A DNA stretch of 64,000 nucleotides, taken from the NCBI RefSeq assembly GCF_024586455.1, contig NW_026089623.1, positions 16,992,236-17,056,235 on the forward strand, read 5' to 3'. Of this stretch, positions 31,747 to 41,520 are shown piece after piece. This DNA is from Bactrocera neohumeralis. Taxonomy: Eukaryota; Arthropoda; Insecta; Diptera; Tephritidae. Position 1 is the stretch's first letter, and every line of letters starts with the position of its first letter. The position numbers were made by a program, and so were the translations under genes. The notes beneath the pieces are model-generated. The model searched no databases, was not told the origin of the DNA, and saw nothing but the letters and a program-made list of their open reading frames with translations.

Positions 31747-32990
31747 AAAAGGCGTTGTTTTTGTTGAAAAGTGTATTCAGAATGGAAATGACAATTTTCC
31801 CTCCCATTTTCGACACTGTTCGTATTATTAGCTTATATATATAAATGTATATCATAATAAGTTACCAAATATTCCGTAATATTTCATAAGAAACGCGAAA
31901 TGCATGTAAGCAACACTAAACGCTTATGAAGAATGTTCTGCATAAATTGTGAGTAAGTTTAGTTTTTGGGAAATATGCGTTTTTTCATTTTTTTTGCTGT
32001 TTATTTTAAAGTGCTTAATTTTAAAGTTCTTAAATTTTCAATTGTTTTATGTCTGCAAAAATTGAACTTGTTATTGAATGAGCAAAATGGCCGGTCGTAC
32101 AGATATTTCGATAGATATCTGTAAAATTATAATGAATTTGCACGTGCACGTAACCTTAGTGCAGAAACCTTATTCAAATGTGCGAAACCTTATTCATATG
32201 CGCGAAATATTATAAACATCAACACCAAAAATTTAGAGCGTGAGAACAAAAATTCATACCACGTCAGGACGAGCTGTAATAGCTGCAGTGACTCATAATC
32301 CGAAGATTTCAACATTAAAGCTGTCAAGAGATGCAACAAAGCTTTGGAAAAATCTTTGACCTCCAAACTGTACGTAACGCTTTACACAAAACTGGTTATC
32401 ATGGGCGAATTCCACGACATAAGCCATTTATTTCGGATACGAATAAAAAAGAGGCTGAAGTTCGCCAAACTTGAATAAAGTAATAAGTAATAACGAATCA
32501 AAACTTAATATGTTTGGTTCCGATGGTTCGCAAAAAAATTTGGTGAATACGAAACAAAGAGGTCAAGGAAAATAATATAATTAAAACTGTGAAACATGGC
32601 TGCGGTAATGTAATGGGTTGGGGTTGCACTGCAGCATCTGGTGTGGGAAATGTCGTTTTTATTGATGATAAAACGGATAAACACTCATATTTGAAAATCT
32701 TAAAAGAAAATTTAGCTCCAAGCGTTGAAAAGTTGGGCTTAAGTGGGTTACGGGTTTCAACCCGTATCATGTCTCGTATCTAGTGCAAGAATGTCTCATC
32801 TACTATTGTAAGTTATTAAAAACACCTCCGTAATCCCCAGACACTAACCCTTAAGAGCATATTTGGCATCTACTAAAACAAAAAAATACGGACTCACCAT
32901 ATAACATCGAAGAATTTACTCCTGAGCAGACATCTAACCTAGTTGGAAGCATGCGCTGACGTTAAGAAGCAGTTATTCAGGCAGATTATA
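31734..32990 (+). mobile_element. Tc1-like element, degenerate
   Basis: It opens at the TACAGTGAACCAA end and has a leader of about 350 bp shared with 24506-25640. The transposase remnant at 32087-32985 follows. The right TIR is missing; a mariner scrap follows directly. From 32504 the sequence is duplicated at 46540. Confidence 0.75.
32087..32985 (+). pseudogene. Tc1-family transposase (multiple breaks)
   Basis: It starts around MAGRTDISIDICKIIMNLHV, the first helix of a Tc1 DNA-binding domain. TTSGRAVIAAVTHNPKISTL (about 32265) is the second. Then AVRNALHKTGYHGRIPRHKP-like sequence follows in shifted frames to about 32440. VKHGCGNVMGWGCTAASGVG (about 32590) is the conserved catalytic-core block (usually HGGGSVMVWGC), and SPDTNPxEHIWHLLK (about 32840) the third catalytic region. 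The middle HDNDPKH-type box is missing. At least four frame breaks are visible. Confidence 0.8.
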
Positions 32991-32995
32991 GTGGT

Positions 32996-33175
32996 AAAGG
33001 TGAGCCGAAGCCGAAAAATCACGTAAAGGAGTTAAAAGATTTCTTCGATTATCGAGGTGTGATGCTCTCCGAATTCATTCCGACCGTCCAAACTGTCAAC
33101 AAGGAATACTATTTTAGTGTTTGCGTGCGCTTTAAAGTCGCCAAGTACCAATCGGTCGGGTAATATCCTAATGGA
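32996..33175 (+). pseudogene. mariner transposase scrap
   Basis: GEPKPKNHVKELKDFFDYRG and the following VMLSEFIP belong to the mariner block before the catalytic HDN region. That region has been deleted here but is kept in the duplicate at 47050-47455. Confidence 0.7.
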
Positions 33176-33408
33176 CAACAATAACTGGGGAGATGTATGT
33201 ATATATTGAATATTTCGAGCTCGACATCGCCTGATCGGATAGCTATGCCGTAACTGTCAAGGGTAGTATTCCTATGGTCGATATGGCTGTCGACACAGAT
33301 GCATGATGCGCAAAATGAAGGCTAGGTCACCACCACAAAACGTTGAAATCTGCACATATCAGGAAATTCGATCGGCCGTTTAATTAGGTTTCTTACACCG
33401 CAGATATA

Positions 33409-33816
33409 GATATACCTTCTTCTTCTTCTTAATTGGCGTAGACACCGCTTATGCGATTATAGCCGAGTTAACAACGGCGCGCCAGGCGTTTCTTCTTTTC
33501 GCTACGTGGCGTCAATTGGATATTCCAAGCGTAGCCAGGTCCTTCTCCACTTGGTCCTTCCAACGGAGTGGAGGTCTTCCTCTTCCTCTGCTTCCCCCGG
33601 CGGGTACTGCGTCGAATACTTTCAGAGCTGGAGTGTTTTCGTCCGTCCGGACAACATGACCTAGCCAGCGTAGCCGCTGTCTTTTAATTCGCTGAACTAT
33701 GTCAATGTCGTCGTATATCTCGTACAGCTCATCGTTCCATCGAATGCGATATTCGCCGTGGCCAATGCGCCCCAAACCCCGCCCCCCCCAATGAAAGATT
33801 ACCATCGATATACCTT
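33409..33816 (-). mobile_element. RTE-like LINE, 5'-truncated, with 10-bp target duplication
   Basis: GATATACCTT lies at 33409-33418 and again at 33807-33816. Between them is the last about 360 bp of the same LINE as at 37706-39740, ending on the minus strand in (GAA)n. The minus-strand frame 33512-33790 reads YRIRWNDELYEIYDDIDIVQ, KRQRLRWLGHVVRTDE and GRGRPPLRWKDQVEKD. An extra C-rich stretch with AATGAAAGATTACCATC lies between the truncated 5' end and the target duplication, possibly untemplated. Confidence 0.85.
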
Positions 33817-34088
33817 ACCGTCTCCTAAATTCTATTATCTCTTCGATGTTATTCGTTGGTCCGTTGCAATTGAATTATAGTGTCTAACCGAAATGGAATT
33901 TTCGCGCAAACGCAGCAGAAAAATTCCTTAGGGTACGGGCTGGATTGTTTAGATAGGTAAGTTATTTTAATATCAAACTTAGATCTCTTTTTTAACTTGC
34001 TTATTATAATGTTTAAAAACACCTAAAGTATGTTTCCGCGCTTAATTTTTCAAAATTCCGAGTTTATAAAATGATTGGTTACACGCTA

Positions 34089-34684
34089 ATACTATATTCC
34101 GACCGACACTTAACCACAAGATTTAGGCTGTCGCTTAGTTTAACTCACTAAACCACGAGATTTTACCATACAAAAATAACTTGTCAAAACCACTTCACCG
34201 AAGTATTTTGAAACTGATCCACTCTAAATCTCCCGGTGCGACTTTGGTTTTGCGCCATCTCTTGGACGCATTTGTATAATTGCAGCTGAGTTTGATACTA
34301 CAAACTGTCAAAGTCAAAAAATAAACAGAAAATTTTAGACAAGAAATGTTAGCAGACAAAAAAGTAAAAAACAACAAACCAAAAAATTGCAATTAATATA
34401 ACAAAATAACTGGCATTTTAAAGATTAATTCTCAAATATTGAAGAGTCATTTCCTCTCCAAGTATTTCAACATAATACATAATTTATTGAAAGACTAGCG
34501 CTTCATTCGGAAGTTGCTTTTAAAAAATGCATCTGAGTTCACCTGATATTCGAGCCAAAACACTTGGCCACGAGTAATTATATACATATATATTATTGGT
34601 GTTTATGGCAGTGAGAACAGAGTTGTTTTATGAAGGGTTTAAATGTAATCTAATCACTTAAAATTTTCGGTCGGAATATGATAT
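34089..34684. mobile_element. TIR element of about 595 bp
   Basis: Left end ACTATATTCCGACCGACA (about 34091) and, inverted, ATCATATTCCGACCGAAAA (about 34666-34684). It contains no transposase. The ends resemble the 30642-31680 element. Only the left part is duplicated at about 48340-48655. Confidence 0.7.
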
Positions 34685-34754
34685 AAGTAACTTAGCCTTT
34701 CCTTATTTGTTTAATACATATTTTTGCAACACCTAAAAGTATTTCTCCGGCTTT

Positions 34755-34830
34755 GGTCCTTTAAACTTAGGAGAGTATAAAATATTCGGTTATACCCGTA
34801 TTTAGCCCTTTCTTGTTCAACAATCGGTTA
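34755..34830 (+). repeat. end fragment of the mini-me-like repeat
   Basis: GGAGAGTATAAAATATTCGG followed by TTATACCCGTATTTAGCCC is the complement of the left end of the insertion at 193-1271. Confidence 0.65.
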
Positions 34831-35284
34831 ATTTACATATATTTTGTTGTATTATATGCAGGTGTTTTTAATATTAAGTAGGAAGTGCAAAATTAAGCAA
34901 AAAAAGTCTATATTCACATTTTTACTCTAAGTAAACCTGCGTAAAAGTTAGCAAAAAGGGTAATTGAGGTATCGATCAACGCTTCTTTCTCCAAATTCGC
35001 CCTTAACGCCATATTATGACCACTATGCTGGTATATGGTTTCCAGAGCTTTTACTGTAGTACACATTGCAGTACGGAAACCATATGCCTGCCTTTAAATA
35101 ATAGCGATCACATCGCAACTATAGGACCAGCAGTATGGCTGACTTCCTAAACGTATTTTGCTTTGTATTCGAACGATGTAGCATATTCCCAAACGATGAT
35201 AAGTGCGCAGAAAAAAGCAATCCGCATCACTAACATTGCATTTGTTCACTTTTTAAACAATTTACTTTTTTACAATATTACAAG

Positions 35285-35884
35285 TTGAAATCTCATTTTT
35301 ATAGCAATAAAAAGTGGACGCACGAGCGGAAAAGCCTTTTACCCTCAATAAGGTTGGATATGGAGCCAGATTTTCAATCGAAAAGGAAAAAGCGTGTGGT
35401 CTTGTGGCAGGCGGTGTTGCAGAAAATTAAGGACACCGACTTAGCATTTCCCTTCTCGCGTGATGACATTTCACAGAAATTCCTCAACTTCATGGTGACC
35501 TACAAGCGCATCAAAAAGAGGAACAACACCTCAGGCGAAGCTGCGACGGCGTGGGAATATTTCGACGAAGTAGATAAAGTGTATGAGTCTCGGAGCGATA
35601 TAACTGAGCCGGAAAGTAATCTAGACTCCTCAATGTGTTCAATTTTTAATTCTTTAACGAACGAAAATGCAGAGTCAGCAGATTCCTCGTTCAGTGAGAA
35701 TATTGCCGCTCCGCCAAGAAAACGCTCTCGAAATGTTTTACACTTTTTGCAAAACGAATCTACATAAGAGAAGGACTTGTTGGATGACCTGCTAAAATGC
35801 GAGAAGGAAATAATCGAAATAGAAAAACAAAAACTCGATGAAATTAAAAAACTACACGAAGCTCTTCTATCACTTAATAAGTAA
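35285..35884 (+). pseudogene. Myb/SANT-like accessory protein of Harbinger
   Basis: The sequence opens after ATTTTTATAG (an acceptor-like site at about 35305) with KWTHERKSLLPSIRLDM, then RVVLWQAVLQKIKD, ISQKFLNFMVTYKRIKKRNN and TAWEYFDEVDKVY. This is a trihelix Myb/SANT-like DNA-binding domain of about 90 residues. An acidic Ser-rich linker and a PPRKRSR basic patch follow. A TAA at 35765-35767 interrupts the same frame, which continues as a helical tail (EKDLLDDLLKCEKEIIEIEK) to TAA at about 35882. In Harbinger elements this partner binds the ends and imports the transposase. The first exon with its ATG is unidentified. Confidence 0.8.
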
Positions 35885-36083
35885 ATACATAACATTTTTA
35901 CCTTAATCGATCTCAATTTTTTAGTGTTTATATATACATAATAATAACCAAATAAAATAACTGTGTTCATTTAATGAATTAAAATAATTTAATACATAAA
36001 TGTAATTGAATGAAAATGATTTATTTAATAAAAATGATTTGTTTAATAAAAATTGTTTATTTAATGAAAATTTTTTTATTTAG

Positions 36084-37153
36084 CTAAGCTGACAACAAAT
36101 TAGTCAGCCTTTCTCTTTTCGCTCTTGCTTCGCTTCGTTGGTTTCCATCAGCTGTAAGCGTGTTGATCTCGGTGTAAGGCACGTTTTCAATAATCATCCT
36201 GTCAGGAATTCCTTCGTGTTCCAATATATAGTTAAGAAGTACGAAACAAGACATATTAATATTCTTTGCCAATTTAATATCGTGAACTTCTAAAAAAAAT
36301 TAATATTCTGAACTTCTTTTTTAGCACACCAAATGCTTGTTCCACACAGACTCTGGTCGAACTTAAAATGTTATTGTATGTTGTTTGGGTTTCAGATAGG
36401 AACCCATTGTCCTTGTAAGGTACCACTAAATACGTTTCTAAAGGATACACTGCATCACCAAGCAAATGACATTCTGGAGGAAATGAAATGAGACCTCAAT
36501 GGGCTAGCTGACCACACTGCTGCGTCGTGACACCGACCGGGATAGCCTATAAAAACGTCGAGAAATCGCATATTGCTATCAGCAACAGCCTGAAATAATT
36601 ACACGTGTTATTTGAGAATTATTAATTTCAGATTTATATTTTTACTTCTACTATAACAGAATGTGTTCCCTTCCGATTGTAGTAACTAATGCCATTCTTG
36701 GTCGGCTGCAAAATTTTTATATGAGTCCCATCAATACATCCCAAAACATAAGGGAATAGATGTGATCGGCAAAGCTTCCATAACCCTCTTTTGGGTCAGC
36801 TCAGTCGTTGGAAATGCAATAATCTGCTTCTGCCCAGATATAATTTGTATGCATTGAATAAAGCCTCTGCAACAAGCTCCCACTCCACTATTGAAACGAT
36901 CACTAACTTCGCGAAAGCTGCTCTGATTGGAAAGTTTCCATATTGTCATATAGAGACACTTCTTCAACGAACCTCGGGGACGTCCAGCAGATAGCTTACT
37001 CCATAAAGGTTCGAGCATACAGTGTGATTTCTGGAAAATATAGTAATAATAATATAACTCTAAGAACGGAATAAAATTTCTTACCTCAAAAGGTGAGATT
37101 TGCATTCGGAAATGACTATAAAACACGTCGTTTGACATCCCATTTATGGTTTC
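36084..37153 (-). pseudogene. PIF/Harbinger transposase (DDE_Tnp_4 type)
   Basis: Exon 1 ends FRMQISPFE at about 37084; the next 54 bp (GTAAGAAATTTT...TTTTCCAG) are an in-frame intron candidate. Exon 2 reads EPLWSKLSAGRPRGSLKKCL, LYMTIWKLSNQSSFREVSDRF and VLGCIDGTHIKILQP (first Asp, about 36730). A second intron (GTAAAAATATAA...ATTTCAG, about 36590-36640) leads to VADSNMRFLDVFIGYPGRCH and the second Asp (CHDAAVW). LLGDAVYPLETYLVVPYKDN and SSTRVCVEQAFGVLKKKFR (Glu) follow. A frame change near 36273 separates the last part, LAKNINMSCFVLLNYILEHE. Broken, but all catalytic blocks remain. Confidence 0.85.
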
Positions 37154-37156
37154 CAA

Positions 37157-37705
37157 ATATTTTTATTTTTTGGTATGGTCCTTGGCACTTTTTTCTGCTC
37201 AAATAATGCAGCCAGTTTTTACGCTTTCGTAAAATTATTTTCGATATTAAGAATAAATTTCTTGATTGACCATCAATTAAATTAAAATTTTTTTATATTA
37301 TTTCTATATAACAAAATATTTTTTGTTTGGCCATTTTTGCGCATTAGAGATGTGCCAAAACGCTACAGTGTTGCAAAGTTTATTTATACAAAGTTTAGCC
37401 CAAGCCATGTTGCAAAGTATCAAGTGTGTATACATACGGCATAAAAACATTGTATCCAGACGTTTAAGAAGTCAGCCTATATTAGAATTCACCAACGTTC
37501 TGAGGCTATGTAAGTCGTTGTGACTTAGGGTAGGGCACAATAGACCTTAAGTCACTGTGCAAACTCTATTCATTTATTATCTATCTAATATGTAATGCGA
37601 ATAGAAAACTTCAATTACGGTAAATGAAAAGAACTTCTTATTTTATTAGCTAGTTAGAGCATTCAAGATGCCAATACCTTTCCTATAAATCTCTACATTT
37701 TTGAT
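37157..37705. other. unassigned stretch between two elements
   Basis: No gene recognised. TTGCAAAGT occurs twice (about 37371 and 37409). It probably holds the right end of the Harbinger element. Confidence 0.45.
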
Positions 37706-37736
37706 ATCTTCTTCTTCTTAACTGGCGTAGACACCG

Positions 37737-38888
37737 CTACCCGATTATAACCGAGTTAACAACAGCGCACCAGTCGTTTCTTCTTTTCTCTATGTGGCGC
37801 CAATTGGATATTCCAAGCGTAGCCAGGCCCCTCGCCACTTGGTCCTTCCAACGGAGTGGAGGTCTTCCTCTTCCTCTGCTTCCCCCTGCGGATACTGCGT
37901 CGAATACTTTCAGAGCTGGAGTGTTTTCGTCCATTCGGACAACATGAACTAGCCAGCGAAGCCGCTGTCTTTTAATTCGCTGAACTATGTCAATGTCGTC
38001 GTATATCTCGTACAGCTTATCGTTCCATCGAATGCGATATTCGCCGTGGCCAACGCGCAAAGGACCATAAATCTTTCGCAGAACTTTTCTCTCGAAAACT
38101 CGCAACGTCGACTTATCAGTTGTTGTCCAAGCCTCTGCACCATATAGCAGAACGGGAATTATGAGTGACTTATAGAGTTTGAATTTTGTTTGTCGAGAGA
38201 GGACTTTGCTTCTCAATTGCCTACTCAGTCCGAAGTAGCACCTGTTGGAAAGAGCAATCCTGCGTTGGATTTCCAGGCTGACATTGTTGGTGGTGTTTAC
38301 GCTGGTTCCAAGATAGACGAAATTTTCTACGACTTCAAAGTTATGACTGTCAACAGTGACGTGAGTGCCAAGTCGCGAGTGCGACGACTGTTTGTTTGAT
38401 GACAGGAGATATTTCGTCTTGCCCTCGTTCACTGCCAGACCCATTTGTTTTGCTTCCTTGTCCAGTCTGGAGAATGCAGAACTAACGACGCGGGTGTTGA
38501 GGCCGATGATATCAATATCATCGGCATACGCCAGCAGCTGTACACTCTTATAGAAGATGGTACCTTCTCTATTTAGTTCTGCAGCTCGAACTATTTTCTC
38601 CAGAAGCAGGTTGAAGAAGTCGCACGATAAGGAATCGCCTTGTCTGAAACCTCGTTTGGTATCGAACGGCTCGGAGAGGTCCTTCCCGATTCCGATGGAG
38701 CTTTTGGTGTTGCTCAACGTCAGCTTACACAGCCGTATTAGTTTTGCGGGGATACCAAATTCAGACATCGCGGCATAAGGGCAGCTCCTTTTCGTGCTGT
38801 CGAAAGCCGCTCTGAAATCGGCGAGGAGGTGTTGTGTGTCGATTCTCCTTTCACGGGGTCTCTTTTTTGTGGATTGGGCAGAGCACAT
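37737..38888 (-). pseudogene. RTE-like reverse transcriptase
   Basis: 383 codons without a stop. LLADFRAAFDSTKRS carries the motif A Asp, GFRQGDSLSCDFFNLLLEKI is motif B, and LLAYADDIDIIG is motif C (about 38530). FVYLGTSVNTTNNVS, VLLYGAEAWTTTD, and the C-terminal HGEYRIRWNDKLYEIYDD, KRQRLRWLVHVVRMDE and RGRPPLRWKDQV are typical of the widespread arthropod endonuclease-RT LINE proteins. The frame opens with a foreign-looking start, so the fingers part lies upstream in other frames. The RT core could be intact. Confidence 0.85.
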
Positions 38889-39169
38889 TTAAGTTCCAAT
38901 CGTTGGGCATGCTTCCGTCCGAACATATTTTACAAAGAAGGCTATGCTTGCTTCTCATCAATTCTTCGCCGCCGTATTTAAATAGCTCGGCCGGCAATCC
39001 ATCGGTCCCCGTTGCTTTGTTGCTCTTCAGGCGGGTAATTGCTATTCAAACTTTATCATGGTCGGGCAATGAAACGTCTGCTCGATCGTAATCGATTGGG
39101 GAATCGGGTTCGCCTTCTCCTGGCGTTCTGCGTTCACTGCCATTCAGCCGGGGTTCTACAAGAGTATGC

Positions 39170-39740
39170 TCAGGTCTTGAAATCTTCTGTAAGTCGCTGC
39201 ATCTTTTCGTAGAATTTTCGAGCATTACCCCTGTCGGCCAGCTTATCAAGCTTTTCATACTCACGCATTTCGGTCTCTTTCTTTTTATGTCTGCAAATAC
39301 GCCTCGCTTCCCTCTTCAACTCTCGGTATCTATCCCATCCCGCACGTGTTGTGGTCGATCGTATCGTTGCGAGGTAGGCAGCCTGTTTTCTCTCCGCTGC
39401 AACACGGTACTCCTCGTCGTACCTGCTGTTCTTTTGCATTTTTCAAAAACCAATGGTTTCGGTAGCAACTGTACGTAACGAGTTTGAAAGTCGAGTAGAA
39501 AATTGTTCGGCTATCTGTTGTGTTGCAGCATCTCGACGTCGAACCTTCCTTGTGTTTGTTGGCGTGCATTTTTTGCTACACAGAGGCGGGTGCGAATCTT
39601 GGCCGAGTCGATGTTAGGACCTCGGAGCGCACGCAAATCTAAAACACTGGAAACGTGTCTTCCGTCTATCACAACATGATCGATCTGGTTGGTGGTTTTT
39701 TTATCCGGAGACAGCCAGGTGGCTTGATGAATCTACAATA
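39170..39740 (-). pseudogene. endonuclease C-terminus and connector of the RTE-like LINE
   Basis: From 39735 the minus strand reads TNQIDHVVIDGRHVSSVLDL and LRALRGPNIDSA, the last conserved block of the endonuclease (DH motif), then QTQGRFDVEMLQH in shifting frames. The 39439-39170 frame (RYDEEYRVAAERKQAAYLAT, AGWDRYRELKREARRICRHK) is the helical connector between endonuclease and RT. The first two thirds of the endonuclease are missing, so the element is 5'-truncated. Confidence 0.75.
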
Positions 39741-41090
39741 TAATATTTAAAATGCAAAAATTGTTGTTGTAGCGACAGAAAACATTATTGAAGTCATTTC
39801 TTGGAATTCATAGAATTCATTATAATAAAATTGAAAGTTTTCGCAGTCCATATGAAAGCTAATAGCTAATGGAAAGTCAGATTTATTTCTGAGGTAGAAT
39901 CGTTTTGAAGAAATATTTTAGGATGCTTTAGATGAGTATATTCTGCGGAACATTTACGGATACATTTGAATTAGTTCTTCATTGATATAAACGGAAAGGA
40001 TGATTATTTAAAGGATCGTCTCGGTGTCAAATTTTCGAAAACTCTATTTGTTTTGTTGCATTGTCGGATTGCATATACTGTAATAAACGTTATCTCAAAT
40101 TTTGAAATCGAAATACAAATTATTACGGTCGCTACAACGTTTCTTGTAGAAAGGGCACATAGTGGGGAACCGAGCGAGACAATCTTGAAATGCGTTTATC
40201 TCAAAATGGTGTTTTTCAAAGCGATTTTCACTTTCAAAGGAAGAGTTTTGAAGATATCTAGTTTCAATTTGGAGGAAAAATTTTTAACGGCATTCTCTAC
40301 CGCGCTATCTAAGCTTTTTTCGAAACCTTCCTATTTTTTTCCACGAAAAACTATCGAAAAAAGGGCTAATTTCGATACTTTTTATTCCAACCGCCGCCAT
40401 TTTGTCAAATTTCAAAAAAAAACTTCCATAGCGCAATAACGACTTTCCTACAGATTACTAACCCTTTTGAATATTTTGTTTTAAATCAAAATTGCGGTCG
40501 CAATCGTGGACATCGTACAGGACTTTTTTCTTTACTACTTTTTAGACTATTTTGTATTGTATATATTTACAATTAGTTAATTTCAACATTAAAAAAAATT
40601 CGCGAAACTCAGTGATTTTTCGGAGGATCCCTTGTGCCAACTGTACAATACTCACATAGTACTTTGTCTGAATATGATTCATGAATCTTTAATGTGTATT
40701 AGTTATGCATAAAACACATTAAAGACGACAGACAACACGCAGCATATGTCCGATATTAAAATACATAGCACGACTTCAGAGCAGCAGGCTTGCAGTCACT
40801 GGTGCCAAATTAAAATTTTAATTGTGCCGACGACAATGGGCAGCTGTAGTGGTGTTACTAATATGTGAATTTTAAAATTATTCAAAGCAAGCAACAAATC
40901 AAAAAAATATGAAATATAATAGTTTAATAACTTTTCAGTTGCTTTATGATAGGAAAAGCCGTAAATTCGGCTTTGAAGGAAAACGTGTTGGAGATATAAA
41001 AATTGTTGACAAGATAGTATGAAGATGCCTGAAAAATAAAGGGCTATGATAAAAACCCGTTTTAAATAATAAGCAAGGCTCGGTTAGAGT
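39741..41090. other. gene-free stretch
   Basis: One 128-codon open frame (40053-40439) shows no recognisable domain and is rich in Phe, Lys and Ser. The sequence has the look of an old repeat (CCGCCGCCATTTTGTCAAATT), but no second copy is present here. Confidence 0.4.
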
Positions 41091-41104
41091 TTCCTAAAAA
41101 AATA

Positions 41105-41520
41105 TGAACACCTCACCATCGATATTTGGAAGCAGGTTTACTTGGTCCGATGCAACCAAAATTATTGAAATAGGATCAGAAGAGTATGGATATGTATTGT
41201 CAAACAGGTTGATGTACTATACAAGATTGCAACATATGCCAAAGAATGAAATGCGATGGTGGGTCACTGAAGTCTAGGGGATGTTATCGCGGAAATGTAC
41301 TTCGGCGGATCGATTATATAATATGTGCCACAGATTATATTGATATTCTGGAAGACTCATATCTTCCAAGTCTGGATATATTCGTTCTCGAATGGTGACA
41401 GGAAGTTATTTTCATTCAGGATAACGATCTGAAACTCACCGCAAAAATTACGAAATTGTGGTTTTTAGATAATGTGATCAAATTCCTTGCCGCAAAGAAG
41501 GATGGAAAATGGAAATGGTA
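41105..41520 (+). pseudogene. Tc1-family transposase remnant
   Basis: SIFGSRFTWSDATKIIEIGS with the first catalytic Asp region comes first, then (frame changed, from about 41243) MKCDGGSLKSRGCYRGNVLR corresponding to the HGGGSVMVWGC block. FIQDNDLKLTAKITKLWFLD (about 41415) is the QHDNDPKHTA block with the second Asp. KFLAAKKDGKW follows and the sequence ends before the final Glu/Asp region. It is a different, more decayed copy than the 32-kb one. Confidence 0.7.

Larger units (their letters stand above)
32504..34395 (+). repeat. duplicated block A, copy 1
   Basis: Near-identical to 46540-48655 from CTTAATATGTTTGGTTCCG to about CAATTAAT. It comprises Tc1 second half, mariner scrap, RTE-like 3' end with its target duplication, and the left end of the 34.1-kb TIR element. 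Copy 1 lacks about 45 bp near 32935 and about 180 bp of the mariner scrap near 33135 that copy 2 retains. Confidence 0.9.
35134..37156. mobile_element. PIF/Harbinger element with two convergent genes
   Basis: A Myb/SANT-like gene on + (35285-35884) and a DDE_Tnp_4-type transposase gene on - (36084-37153) face each other tail to tail, the usual PIF/Harbinger plan. Their stops are separated by only about 200 bp of AT-rich sequence. I did not find convincing TIRs or a 3-bp target duplication, so the outer limits are nominal. Each gene is broken but all key blocks are still there. Confidence 0.8.
37706..39740 (-). mobile_element. RTE-like non-LTR retrotransposon
   Basis: The minus strand runs from an endonuclease remnant (39740 to about 39280) through a connector (39170-39439) to the reverse transcriptase (37737-38888) and ends in (GAA)n at about 37706. 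The tail type, short repeat instead of poly(A), is typical of RTE-like LINEs. Two further 3' ends of the same family lie at 33409-33816 and 47682-48062. Confidence 0.75.

Noticed and set aside
40053..40439. 128-codon plus-strand open frame
   Set aside because: No domain or codon pattern recognised; rich in Phe, Lys and Ser as expected by chance in this composition.
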